This document shows, one piece after another, positions 8,350 through 16,038 of a stretch of DNA of 64,000 nucleotides. The DNA is taken from assembly GCA_964395835.1 (NCBI GenBank), contig CAYNBJ010000005.1, positions 43,710-107,709 of the forward strand, read 5' to 3'. The notes under the pieces were generated by a model, which worked only from the letters and a program-made list of their open reading frames with translations, made no database searches and was not told the origin of the DNA. The stretch comes from LLD-282 sp964395835. GTDB taxonomy: Bacteria; Pseudomonadota; Gammaproteobacteria; Berkiellales; Berkiellaceae. Position 1 is the stretch's first letter. The number at the start of each line of letters is the position of its first letter. A program made the position numbers and the translations under genes.

Positions 8350-9219
8350 ATGGTATTAACGGCTTGGCTTTGGTTTTTATTTTCTTTATTTATTTCTGCG
8401 ACCAATGATATTGTGGTTAAATCACTGGGCTCTCACTTGCCAGGTTTTGAAGTCAGTTTTTTTCGTTTTTTTTGGGCAGCATTTTCTTTAGCTCTTCTCT
8501 ACCCAAAAACAATCTCCATAGAGAGTTGGAAAGCGAATCATAAAGTGCATATCACAAGAGCAGCGCTTTTGTGTGTGGGGATGGGCCTGTGGAGTTCATT
8601 TTTACCCCGCATTCCTCTTTCCCAGGCCATGATTATCAATTTATCTATTCCTGTTTTATCTTTAATCTTTGGTCGTTTTTTGCTGAAAGAAAACATAACG
8701 ACACGACAATATCTCGGGACCTTCATGAGTTTGAGTGGCATGTTGCTGACAGTCAACTGGCAAGCCGCCCCTTTAAGTTCTCCGATTATTGGTCTTTTTA
8801 TCAGCGCATGCTTCTTTTCTTTATGCGACATTTTAAACAAAATTTCTGCAAAAGAATCCTTAGTTTCTTCATTATTTTTTACCGCTTTATACAGCTCTCT
8901 TTTTAGTTTGCTAATTGTTTGGCAGAATTTACAAGTGCCCTCATACAGTGATCTGGCTTTCACAGCGCTGTTAGGAGTAAATGGTAATTTAATGTTTTAT
9001 GGGATGTTAAAAGCCTTTCAAACACTCAAGGTCTCTCAGGTCGCCCCTTTGAAATACTTTGAGTTTTTCTTAGCAACATTTTTAGGATGGATTTTCTTTC
9101 AAGAACACCCCTCACTTGTTGTATTTTGTGCTGCAAGCCTTGTTTTGATTGGTTCAGCAGTCGCTCTCGACACCGGAACGTGGCGAAAAAAAGAAACCCG
9201 CACCTGTGTGTCAACCTAA
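8350..9219 (+). CDS. EamA-family (DMT) inner-membrane transporter
   Basis: The 289-residue protein is almost entirely hydrophobic, with about ten predicted membrane helices in two repeated halves, as in EamA/RhaT drug-metabolite transporters. It starts with LWFLFSLFISATNDIVVK. Each half carries the usual stretch preceding a helix pair (LSIPVLSLIFGRFLLKENI; later LKYFEFFLATFLGWIFFQE). The substrate cannot be read from sequence; relatives export amino acids or metabolites, or import S-adenosylmethionine in some intracellular bacteria. It is flanked by divergent fba and convergent 6S RNA, so it is a single-gene unit with the promoter at 8283. Confidence 0.85.
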   Translation: MVLTAWLWFLFSLFISATNDIVVKSLGSHLPGFEVSFFRFFWAAFSLALLYPKTISIESWKANHKVHITRAALLCVGMGLWSSFLPRIPLSQAMIINLSIPVLSLIFGRFLLKENITTRQYLGTFMSLSGMLLTVNWQAAPLSSPIIGLFISACFFSLCDILNKISAKESLVSSLFFTALYSSLFSLLIVWQNLQVPSYSDLAFTALLGVNGNLMFYGMLKAFQTLKVSQVAPLKYFEFFLATFLGWIFFQEHPSLVVFCAASLVLIGSAVALDTGTWRKKETRTCVST

Positions 9220-9234
9220 CATATTGAGCAGATT

Positions 9235-9256
9235 ATCGCATCTTAAGAAATGCGAT
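9235..9256. repeat. Hairpin between EamA gene and 6S RNA
   Basis: A perfect 7-base inverted repeat (ATCGCAT / ATGCGAT) surrounds an 8-base loop, 16 bases after the permease stop and about 30 bases beyond the 3' end of 6S RNA. It may help end transcription from both sides, but no T-run follows in either direction, so it is not called a terminator. Confidence 0.45.
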
Positions 9257-9286
9257 GATCTCAAGAGTGGGCTCATTTGAGAAAGA

Positions 9287-9455
9287 GGCGGAACGTAGTC
9301 AGAAATGATTGTCGTGAACCCATAGAAATAGGGCGGTCGCCACAGGATTTTTTTTAGGCGTCCTACTCCGTGGCAGGCATGCTCACCAAAAATCGATTAG
9401 GCTCCTAGACTTTAAAAACATCGGCTCAGAAATCTAAATCTGACTACGCTCCAAG
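9287..9455 (-). ncRNA. ssrS: 6S RNA (ssrS), overlapping the zapA stop codon
   Basis: 6S RNA mimics an open promoter and sequesters sigma-70 RNA polymerase in stationary phase. On the minus strand this segment contains CTGAGCCGATGTTT (near 9428-9415) and later GGTGAGCATGC, two blocks I recall from the 5' half of the Escherichia coli RNA, in the right order. Its ends pair as a 14-base closing stem (9439-9452 with 9290-9303, GGAGCGTAGTCAGA against TCTGACTACGTTCC, one G-U). The expected large internal bubble and second stem follow. Length about 165-170 is slightly short of the 184 in E. coli. It lies directly after zapA, the classic gammaproteobacterial position. Exact ends are estimates. Confidence 0.88.
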
Positions 9456-9734
9456 ATCAATAATATTCTGAGCTTTGCTCAGTGATTTCTCTATCATAGC
9501 ACAAATATTTTCAATACGATCGACATCTCGAGAAATTTCTTGAGAAATTTTTTTCTCTTGCAAATACAATAACGCCAATTGCAAACATAAAGAAAAATAA
9601 GCTCGATCTTTAGTCTTAAAGGTCGGTATTTTTTGGGATAGCTCAGAAATCAATATCATGGCAGATCCAAGATCGTGCTGATCATGTATGGCGTAAAACT
9701 GATGATAATCACCAAATAATTCCATTTCTAGCAT
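9444..9734 (-). CDS. zapA: Cell division protein ZapA
   Basis: The 96-residue protein fits ZapA in size and plan: a short beta-rich N-terminal part (about 1-45, YHQFYAIHDQ, LGSAMILISELSQKI) and a long C-terminal coiled-coil helix (about 50-92). ZapA crosslinks FtsZ filaments at the division ring. Sequence identity is weak, so the call leans on size, helix pattern and position directly before 6S RNA and next to ygfB-pepP. Its stop codon (9444-9446) lies inside the 5' closing stem of 6S RNA. In E. coli zapA is divergent from ygfB-pepP; here all read the same way. Confidence 0.75.
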   Translation of the reverse strand: MLEMELFGDYHQFYAIHDQHDLGSAMILISELSQKIPTFKTKDRAYFSLCLQLALLYLQEKKISQEISRDVDRIENICAMIEKSLSKAQNIIDLGA

Positions 9735-9788
9735 TGATTCTTCTCTTTATTTTGATTTCTCTCTCGTATTTAGCGTAGCACGGGATTG

Positions 9789-9804
9789 AAGAAAGATCTT
9801 TCTT
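9789..9804. repeat. Perfect 16-base palindrome between pepP and zapA
   Basis: AAGAAAGATCTTTCTT equals its own reverse complement. It lies about 55 bases downstream of the pepP stop's side and 55 bases upstream of the zapA start, on the minus-strand reading. It could be an operator for zapA-ssrS. With no loop and no T-run it is a poor terminator. Confidence 0.4.
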
Positions 9805-9860
9805 GAGAGATCGTCACCCCATTTTTAGATAAATCGCAAATATGTTCTTCAACATCACTC

Positions 9861-11156
9861 TCAACCTGAGCCAATATCAATCCACTCCTTAGGAGCAGCT
9901 GCACTTAAAATCTCTGGCGCTTTGTCTGTAACTAAAATGTTATCTTCTATGCGCATTCCTAAGCCTAAACAAGGATGTTCAGTTTTAAAAATCTTAGGAT
10001 CGATATAAAGACCTGGCTCAATTGTGACCACCATGCCCGGCTCTAAGGGTACATGATATAGTTCTCGATAAGCTGCGAAATCATGAACATCTAATCCTAA
10101 ATGATGCCCGATCTGATGTGGGTAATAATCTAAAATCTCTTGTTCCAAAACTTTCTCCACAGATCCATTCGTCCAGCGATAATCAACAATCATTTGGGCA
10201 ATCAGGATTTTTGTACTCTCTTGTAAAAGAGCGATGGTCATACCCGGGCGCACTTGGGAAATAATTTTTTTTTGAATCGCAAGAAGACTTTCATAGATCT
10301 CTTTCCATCGATTGGCATGTGGACCCAGAAAATACATGCGTGTGATATCTGCACAATATCCTTGATACTCAAAGCCTGCATCGACTAACACACGATCATC
10401 ACCTCTGAGAGAATGATTATTTTTGTTATAGTGCAAACAACAGGCTCTGGGACCTCCAGCAATAATAGGCTGATACCCCTGCAAAAAAAGTCCGTGTCTT
10501 GCTCCATAAAATAACCAAGCTGCCTGCCATCTCAACTCTTCTTTGGGAATTGTAAAACGATGCACAGACAGATCGCGGTGTACTAAACTCGATCGATATA
10601 CACTTTCTCTCATCAACTGAATTTCATCAGAATCTTTTATCAAGCGTTGCTGGGCTATCAACGGCCCTATTGCTTCTCTGGATGCTATCCAATCCCATTG
10701 AGGACAAACCGCGCTGATCCCATCATAATAAAACACACTGATCGCTTGAGAGCCAAAAAATGTGCTGATGATCTTTTTGAAATCAAATTTTTCATACTTT
10801 TCAATGAAATCATAATGATGTGTTTGACTTTTGAGACAGTCAATAAAGATTTGCTGATCCCCCCATCTTTGTTGTAAGACAGATTGATGCTGATACAACA
10901 AAATTGACATTGTTTTATCTTCTCGCTTCAGCAAAAGTAATGTATGCCCTGATTCACGCCCCCCACATAAATAATAAAAATTTGAATTCACACGAAAGTG
11001 CGCAGGATAAATATGTGATTTTTGATAGTTGGGCTGATCACCAGCGTGAATACAGATAATACAGTCATCTGACCGCACCTGAGATAACAAAAATTTCTGC
11101 CTTGTTTGATAGATCACAATCAATATCCATATTTTGAAATTCCTGCCATCAGTCAA
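9861..11156 (-). CDS. pepP: Xaa-Pro aminopeptidase PepP
   Basis: This M24-family dimetal peptidase removes N-terminal residues preceding proline. The ligands are visible in order: DAGFEYQGYCADITR (two Asp), HHLGLDVHD (His), TIEPGLY (Glu) and GMRIEDNI (Glu). The N-terminal aminopeptidase-P domain covers about residues 15-150 (YPAHFRVNSNFYYLCGG). The 431-residue length is near the family's 440. The start is uncertain: TTG at 11156 overlaps the ygfB stop, and TTG or GTG codons at 11123 and 11117 sit closer to where homology begins. It follows ygfB immediately, as in E. coli, but ubiH and ubiI do not follow. Confidence 0.9.
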   Translation of the reverse strand: MTDGRNFKIWILIVIYQTRQKFLLSQVRSDDCIICIHAGDQPNYQKSHIYPAHFRVNSNFYYLCGGRESGHTLLLLKREDKTMSILLYQHQSVLQQRWGDQQIFIDCLKSQTHHYDFIEKYEKFDFKKIISTFFGSQAISVFYYDGISAVCPQWDWIASREAIGPLIAQQRLIKDSDEIQLMRESVYRSSLVHRDLSVHRFTIPKEELRWQAAWLFYGARHGLFLQGYQPIIAGGPRACCLHYNKNNHSLRGDDRVLVDAGFEYQGYCADITRMYFLGPHANRWKEIYESLLAIQKKIISQVRPGMTIALLQESTKILIAQMIVDYRWTNGSVEKVLEQEILDYYPHQIGHHLGLDVHDFAAYRELYHVPLEPGMVVTIEPGLYIDPKIFKTEHPCLGLGMRIEDNILVTDKAPEILSAAAPKEWIDIGSG

Positions 11157-11668
11157 CGGCTCATTTCATACAATGCTCTTAATAATAAGATTAGATGATC
11201 TAAACATGCTTTGTAATCCTCGGCATTATGATTTTCACCAGATACAAGATCAATTTGAGAAATCGCAATAAAATCTTCTAACATATCATCGAAATCTGCA
11301 ATTTGATCCAAGCTTTCTTCTTGAGCAACTGCACCAATTGCATACAAAATCCCGCGTGCCAAATCACTCAGTGACTGCAATTGATCAGCAGACGATGAGT
11401 TTTCATCAGCAACACACAGTGTGATGCAGGTCTCTTGAGTAAAATTTAAATGATTTTCCAAGAAAATTCTTTTTAAAGAATCTTCCAAATTCGTATTCTC
11501 AATATGCAAATCATCCTGAACAAGTTGGTACCACTCTTGATAATGAGGATCTTGGGCAATTGCAAGATAGCCTAATATCGAACCTTGAATTTCTGATAAG
11601 GCCCATGAAGTACCCGTTTGCGCAAGATTTTGCGCAATTTCTAAAAAATGTGGAGATGAATAATACAA
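11153..11668 (-). CDS. ygfB: UPF0149/YgfB-family protein
   Basis: The 171-residue, acidic, all-helical protein matches YgfB by layout: an N-terminal helix with GTSWALSEIQGSILGYLA, a central linker, and WxxG-like helices with SLSDLARGILYAIGA and DFDDMLEDFIAISQI. YgfB's role is poorly defined; in Pseudomonas it affects beta-lactamase expression. Its position directly upstream of pepP, with a 4-base overlap, is conserved in gammaproteobacteria and argues against an alphaproteobacterial source. The start is TTG at 11668; no ATG occurs nearby. About 250 bases without a gene separate it from rppH. Confidence 0.82.
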   Translation of the reverse strand: MYYSSPHFLEIAQNLAQTGTSWALSEIQGSILGYLAIAQDPHYQEWYQLVQDDLHIENTNLEDSLKRIFLENHLNFTQETCITLCVADENSSSADQLQSLSDLARGILYAIGAVAQEESLDQIADFDDMLEDFIAISQIDLVSGENHNAEDYKACLDHLILLLRALYEMSR

Positions 11669-11919
11669 AGCAAACGATTCCCAAAAAAAATTTCTTATAA
11701 CATATCATAATTAAAAGAAATCTTTTAGTTTTTAAAAGAAATTCTCTAAGACACCTGAATGACGAAGAGTTTTGCAATAAATAGAAGCTCACTCTTTGTT
11801 TCAGAGCGCTTTGTCTTGCAAAGAGGCTCAATGAACACGCACTCAGTGCTGATATGGCGTACCAATACTCGTGAGCAAGTCGTGACACGTACAGATCGTA
11901 CATGTGTGCAAAAAGATCA

Positions 11920-12471
11920 TTAAGCGGATGGATGTTTCAAGTGACGCGAAACCACAGAAAACGGGTCTAAGGCAAGAGCATCAGTGCCAAATAATTCTTT
12001 TGCAAAATATAAAAGAGCCTTCCTATAGACGTCTTTTTTGAATGAAATCACATATCTGAGAGGATACCAATAAGGAACCCACATCCACTGTTCGAATTCT
12101 GGTTTCGCTGCCTGATCAAGATTCACAGCACTATCTGCAGCTCTCATACGCAATAAATACCATTTTTGCTTTTGTCCAATACATAAAGGACGCGCGTCTT
12201 GTCTAATCAATCCTGGAGGTAACCGATATTTGAGAAAGCCCTCTGTAGCCTGCTCAATAGTCACATCTTCAGTTTTTAAACCGAGCTCTTCGAACAGCTC
12301 ACGATATAAAGCCTGTGTTAATCGCTCACCTTGTTGCACACCGCCTTGTGGAAATTGCCAGGCATTTTGTCCTTTGCGTTTAGCCCAAAGCACTTTATTG
12401 TCTTGATTAATGACAATAATTCCTATATTTAGGCGATATCCCTGAGGATCAATAACATTTGCAAGTGACAT
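11920..12471 (-). CDS. rppH: RNA pyrophosphohydrolase RppH
   Basis: RppH removes pyrophosphate from triphosphorylated mRNA 5' ends and so starts RNase E/G-dependent decay. The Nudix box is complete: GGVQQGERLTQALYRELFEE followed by LGL, with the spaced Gly, Glu, Arg-Glu and Glu-Glu positions. The ATG at 12471 gives 183 residues and puts the family's GYRLNIGIIV just after the start. A longer frame reaches 12573 across the HAD gene start but matches no known N-terminus. It is divergent from the HAD phosphatase gene, a pairing also found in pseudomonads. Confidence 0.93.
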   Translation of the reverse strand: MSLANVIDPQGYRLNIGIIVINQDNKVLWAKRKGQNAWQFPQGGVQQGERLTQALYRELFEELGLKTEDVTIEQATEGFLKYRLPPGLIRQDARPLCIGQKQKWYLLRMRAADSAVNLDQAAKPEFEQWMWVPYWYPLRYVISFKKDVYRKALLYFAKELFGTDALALDPFSVVSRHLKHPSA

Positions 12472-12535
12472 ACGATCTACCAACTGACTGAAAATTCTGC
12501 TAAATTCTTTAAAAGTCCCTTTGGAGGCCATTCCG

Positions 12536-13219
12536 TTGATTTTAGCAATTTTTGATTTAGACGATACTCTCACTTTACAAGATACCGAGTCCTTATGGCA
12601 AGCATATTTAGTAGATAAAAAGCTGATCCCAGAAGATATTTATCTAAAAAAGAGAGCAGAATTCCAAGAAACCTATTCCCAAGGCACACTTTCTTTTGAT
12701 GAGGTCATCCGCTTTTCTCTCGGCCCACTGAGTGCTTTGAGCGCTCACGAACAAAACCACTTACGAACAGATTTTCAAAAAAAATGGCTCAAAAAAATTA
12801 TTTTCAAAGAAGCAATTGAACTTGTTCGGTATCATCAGCAAAAAAATCATTACACAATTATTCTCTCTGCTGGACATGAGTGGCTCGTGCCTTTAGCTGC
12901 AGAATTTTTTCAGCCTGATGCTGTATTATGCACGCAACTAGAAAAACGCGATGATGGCGGAATATTACCGATTATTCAAGGACGCCCCCTTTTTCAGCGG
13001 GAAAAAATTTTTGCTTTGCAAAAATGGCTTGCTCAGCAGCACACAGAAGTTCAAGCGACTTATTTTTATTCAGATTCTATTAACGATCTGCCTTTACTGG
13101 AATATGTCAACTATCCTTGTGCTGTCAACCCATGTCCCAAACTCCGTCCACTCGCGAAAGAACGAGAGTGGCCTATTTTAGAATTTAATCGCGAAAGCAT
13201 CTTGAGCATGCAAAACTAA
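12536..13219 (+). CDS. HAD-superfamily (IB, SerB-like) phosphatase
   Basis: The protein (about 227 residues) opens with ILAIFDLDDTLT, the DxDxT nucleophile motif. It continues with LSAGHEWLVPLAAEF (motif II Ser) and YSDSINDLPLLEYV (motif IV), the layout of phosphoserine-phosphatase-like HAD-IB enzymes. Substrate is unknown; similar proteins beside rppH are annotated only as HAD hydrolases. The start is probably TTG at 12536, because GGAGG at 12523-12527 is well spaced 8 bases before it. The 3' end overlaps the convergent lipA gene by 42 bases. Confidence 0.85.
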   Translation: MILAIFDLDDTLTLQDTESLWQAYLVDKKLIPEDIYLKKRAEFQETYSQGTLSFDEVIRFSLGPLSALSAHEQNHLRTDFQKKWLKKIIFKEAIELVRYHQQKNHYTIILSAGHEWLVPLAAEFFQPDAVLCTQLEKRDDGGILPIIQGRPLFQREKIFALQKWLAQQHTEVQATYFYSDSINDLPLLEYVNYPCAVNPCPKLRPLAKEREWPILEFNRESILSMQN

Positions 13220-14140
13220 ACGGTCAGCCTGATACGAAGATCGCACAAAGGGCCCGCTAGCAACATCTTTAAATCCCATGTCTTTCGCTACTATGGCAAA
13301 GTTTTCAAATTCTTCCGGGGTATAATAACGCAGTAAGGGATAATGATTTGGAGATGGCTGCAAATATTGACCAATCGTCAATAAATCCACATTGGCTAAT
13401 CTCAGATCGGAAAATACATCGTAGATCTCTTCACAAGTTTCGCCAAGTCCCACCATGATCCCGGATTTCGTTAAAATATGAGGATGCTGCTGTTTAAAAG
13501 TTCGCAGCAACTCCAAAGAAACTGCATAATCACTCCCTGGACGAACTGGTTTATATAATCTTGGTACAGTCTCAATATTATGATTAAATGCTGCCAAAGA
13601 AATGTTTTGAAAAGACGCCAAAGCCTTATCTTGGCGACCTCTAAAATCTGGTACCAAGACTTCAATAGCGATATTTGGACATTTTTTATAAATCGCATCA
13701 ATGCAATGGCGAAAATGACTTGCACCACCATCAAGCAAATCATCTCGATCAACAGAAGTAATGACAACATATTTCAGCTTCATATCCGCAATGATCTGTG
13801 CCAGTCTATCTGGCTCATTCACATCAACTGGATCGGGATAAGCATGACCGACATCACAAAAACTGCAACGTCTCGTGCAATTTTTTCCCAAAATCATAAA
13901 AGTGGCGACTCCATGACTGAAACACTCCCCTAAATTCGGGCATGATGCTTCTTGACAGACAGAGTGCAGCTGTGATTTTTGAATTTTTTCGATGAGTAAA
14001 GCAGCCTGATCAACGGAGAAAATTTTCTTTCTCAACCAAGATGGCTTCTCTAAAGAGGGGGTATTGTTTGGCCACAGATGCTTTGTAGGATGCCTTTTCA
14101 TTTTTTGCGTAGATTTAGACTCATGAATCGTAATAGACAT
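13178..14140 (-). CDS. lipA: Lipoyl synthase LipA
   Basis: LipA inserts two sulfurs into octanoyl chains on lipoyl-dependent complexes. Both iron-sulfur motifs are present: the auxiliary cluster CQEASCPNLGEC (about residue 61) and the radical-SAM cluster CTRRCSFC (about 88). The conserved C-terminal RSSYQA is also there. At 320 residues it has normal length. Its ATG overlaps the last bases of lipB, so the two are coupled, matching their consecutive roles. The tail overlaps the convergent HAD gene. Confidence 0.96.
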   Translation of the reverse strand: MSITIHESKSTQKMKRHPTKHLWPNNTPSLEKPSWLRKKIFSVDQAALLIEKIQKSQLHSVCQEASCPNLGECFSHGVATFMILGKNCTRRCSFCDVGHAYPDPVDVNEPDRLAQIIADMKLKYVVITSVDRDDLLDGGASHFRHCIDAIYKKCPNIAIEVLVPDFRGRQDKALASFQNISLAAFNHNIETVPRLYKPVRPGSDYAVSLELLRTFKQQHPHILTKSGIMVGLGETCEEIYDVFSDLRLANVDLLTIGQYLQPSPNHYPLLRYYTPEEFENFAIVAKDMGFKDVASGPFVRSSYQADRLVLHAQDAFAIKF

Positions 14141-14748
14141 TATTCATTCTCCATAAAAGTTTTATAAGATTTGCAAAAGAGAGTACATAAATCGCGCTTG
14201 ACATCTGAGATTGGAATAAAAATATTATGCTCTATTAAGCTCGTTGCTTTTTGAGAGTCTAGACCACATAGAACAATTGAATTGAGTGCGTTTAACGAGC
14301 AACATAAATTGAAGCTTAAGCCATAATAAACATAATTTTTATAATATTTTAATCCTATAGAGGCAATTTTGCCTTTTTGACTAAAAACTCCCCGATGTGT
14401 CTGATGAGTATAGAGAGTGATTTTATGCTTATGGGTCGCTAAATAAGAAATGATCATATTTTCTAAAAGACTCACATAGGATGTTATCCGATCTGCAGAC
14501 CCAATATGACATAACGTATAAAATAAAAGCTGCCCTGGTAAATGCATAGTGGTCAGCCCTCCCCGATAAGATTTGGAAACTGGCCAATATCTCACATGAT
14601 CATCTTGATTACGCAGTCCTTGTGTTACAATCAGAGGATGCTCTCCAACCCAAACTTGATTTTCTTTTACGAGGCTCAGCGACCATTTTCTCATATAAGA
14701 TTCAATCACTTCGAAACTCTCATATCCAAAATCTTCACAATTGATCAT
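14140..14748 (-). CDS. lipB: Octanoyltransferase LipB
   Basis: LipB moves octanoate from acyl carrier protein to lipoyl domains. The motif RGGLTTMHLPGQL (about residue 62) corresponds to the family's RGGxxTxHxPGQ. KIASIGLK and the later LCGL carry the catalytic Lys and Cys. Length is 202 residues, close to the usual 210. The central part is divergent (YKNYVYYGLSFNL for the usual GxxxHGLALNV), with a Tyr where His is usual, but the gene is placed directly before lipA. Start ATG 14748 faces pfp across about 100 bases. Confidence 0.9.
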   Translation of the reverse strand: MINCEDFGYESFEVIESYMRKWSLSLVKENQVWVGEHPLIVTQGLRNQDDHVRYWPVSKSYRGGLTTMHLPGQLLFYTLCHIGSADRITSYVSLLENMIISYLATHKHKITLYTHQTHRGVFSQKGKIASIGLKYYKNYVYYGLSFNLCCSLNALNSIVLCGLDSQKATSLIEHNIFIPISDVKRDLCTLFCKSYKTFMENE

Positions 14749-14854
14749 GATATCAATACTTTCTCATTAAGAAGCTAAGTTGACAGTGATAGAAGTATCA
14801 TGGGAAAAAAGAAAATTACAAATTTTACTATATCTTCTGAAAAGATAAGTCACT

Positions 14855-16036
14855 ATGATAAAAAGAATCTTTTATGCTCAATCCGGTGGGCCCACAGCGG
14901 TTATCAATCGCTCATTAGTCTCTTTAATTGATGCCGCGCATAATAAAAATATTGAAATATTGATAGGATGTTACGGTATTCATGGTCTTAAGGAAAAAAA
15001 ATATGTTTCGAGTCACTCTTTATCCTCTCGCGATTTAGAGAAAATTCGAAATTCCCCAGGAGGATCATTTGGTTCGTGCCGTTATTTTATCAAAGATGCA
15101 GATCTGCCCATTTTAGCACAACATCTCAAAGAATTGGGTTGCGATGCGATTGTCTATCAAGGGGGAAACGACTCACAGCTCTCTTTACTCAGAATGTCCC
15201 GTTATTTCCACTCACAAAAAATGGCCATTTTGAGTATCGGCTTACCAAAAACAATTGATAACGACCTAGCAGAATGTGATCTTTCACCAGGATTTTCATC
15301 AGCTGCTTTTTTTCTTGCACAGGTTTTTAGAAATTTATGTCTTGATCTCTCTTCAATGTGTCGTGACTCTACAAAAGTCTATATTGTAGAAGCTATGGGT
15401 CGACACAGTGGCTGGCTTGGTGCTGCCGCATCTATTGCACATACTCCTCATTTTCCTGGCCCTCAAGTTTTTATTGTGCCTGAATTGCAACTTAATATGT
15501 CGGCTCTTTTTGAGAAAATTCAATTTTATGTCCGAACAAATGGTTACTGCGCAATCAGCATCAGCGAAGGCTCATCTCTTAAAAACCATCATTTCGAAAT
15601 TTTGAAAGATGATTTTGGTCATGTGTATTTAGAAGGCAGCGGCCTGCATTTGAAAAAATTAATTGAATCCCAACTGAACTATAAAACAAGACTGTCTATT
15701 CCTGACTATCTACAACGAAGTGCATCTTTTGCCATATCGAATTTGGATAAAGAAATTTCTGATTCTTTAGGTCCTTACTGCCTTTCACTGCTGGCAGCAG
15801 GCATCAACGAAAAGATGATTACCATCCGCAGAAACACGCAGCCTCATCAACCTTGGCATCTAGATACTACGCATCTTCAGAATGTGGCTGGCCAGGAACG
15901 ACATATTCCTAAAAATTTTCTTGATGAAGAAAATTTTGCGCTCAGCGCCGCAGGGCTAGACTATTTTCACTGGGCTCTTGGATCACAATGGGAAGACATT
16001 GAAACGAGATTTTGGCCCCATTGGAGCCATCAATAG
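14855..16036 (+). CDS. pfp: Pyrophosphate-type 6-phosphofructokinase
   Basis: The 393-residue protein has PFK signatures: AQSGGPTAVIN at the N-terminus, then a GGNDS motif in place of the GGDGS of ATP-dependent enzymes. PKTIDNDL follows, with a Lys typical of the pyrophosphate-dependent group, then MGRHSGWLGA. It should phosphorylate fructose-6-phosphate with pyrophosphate, reversibly, serving both glycolysis and gluconeogenesis. Donor type is inferred from motifs. It stands alone between divergent lipB and convergent yhdP, whose stop codon lies two bases after its own. Confidence 0.85.
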   Translation: MIKRIFYAQSGGPTAVINRSLVSLIDAAHNKNIEILIGCYGIHGLKEKKYVSSHSLSSRDLEKIRNSPGGSFGSCRYFIKDADLPILAQHLKELGCDAIVYQGGNDSQLSLLRMSRYFHSQKMAILSIGLPKTIDNDLAECDLSPGFSSAAFFLAQVFRNLCLDLSSMCRDSTKVYIVEAMGRHSGWLGAAASIAHTPHFPGPQVFIVPELQLNMSALFEKIQFYVRTNGYCAISISEGSSLKNHHFEILKDDFGHVYLEGSGLHLKKLIESQLNYKTRLSIPDYLQRSASFAISNLDKEISDSLGPYCLSLLAAGINEKMITIRRNTQPHQPWHLDTTHLQNVAGQERHIPKNFLDEENFALSAAGLDYFHWALGSQWEDIETRFWPHWSHQ

Positions 16037-16038
16037 AA

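Noticed and set aside
8538..8963. 141-codon minus-strand frame inside the EamA permease gene
   Set aside because: It is antisense to a well-formed transporter with a promoter; no ribosome site.
11511..11903. 130-codon minus-strand frame over the 5' part of ygfB
   Set aside because: It overlaps ygfB in another frame, is odd in composition and matches nothing known.
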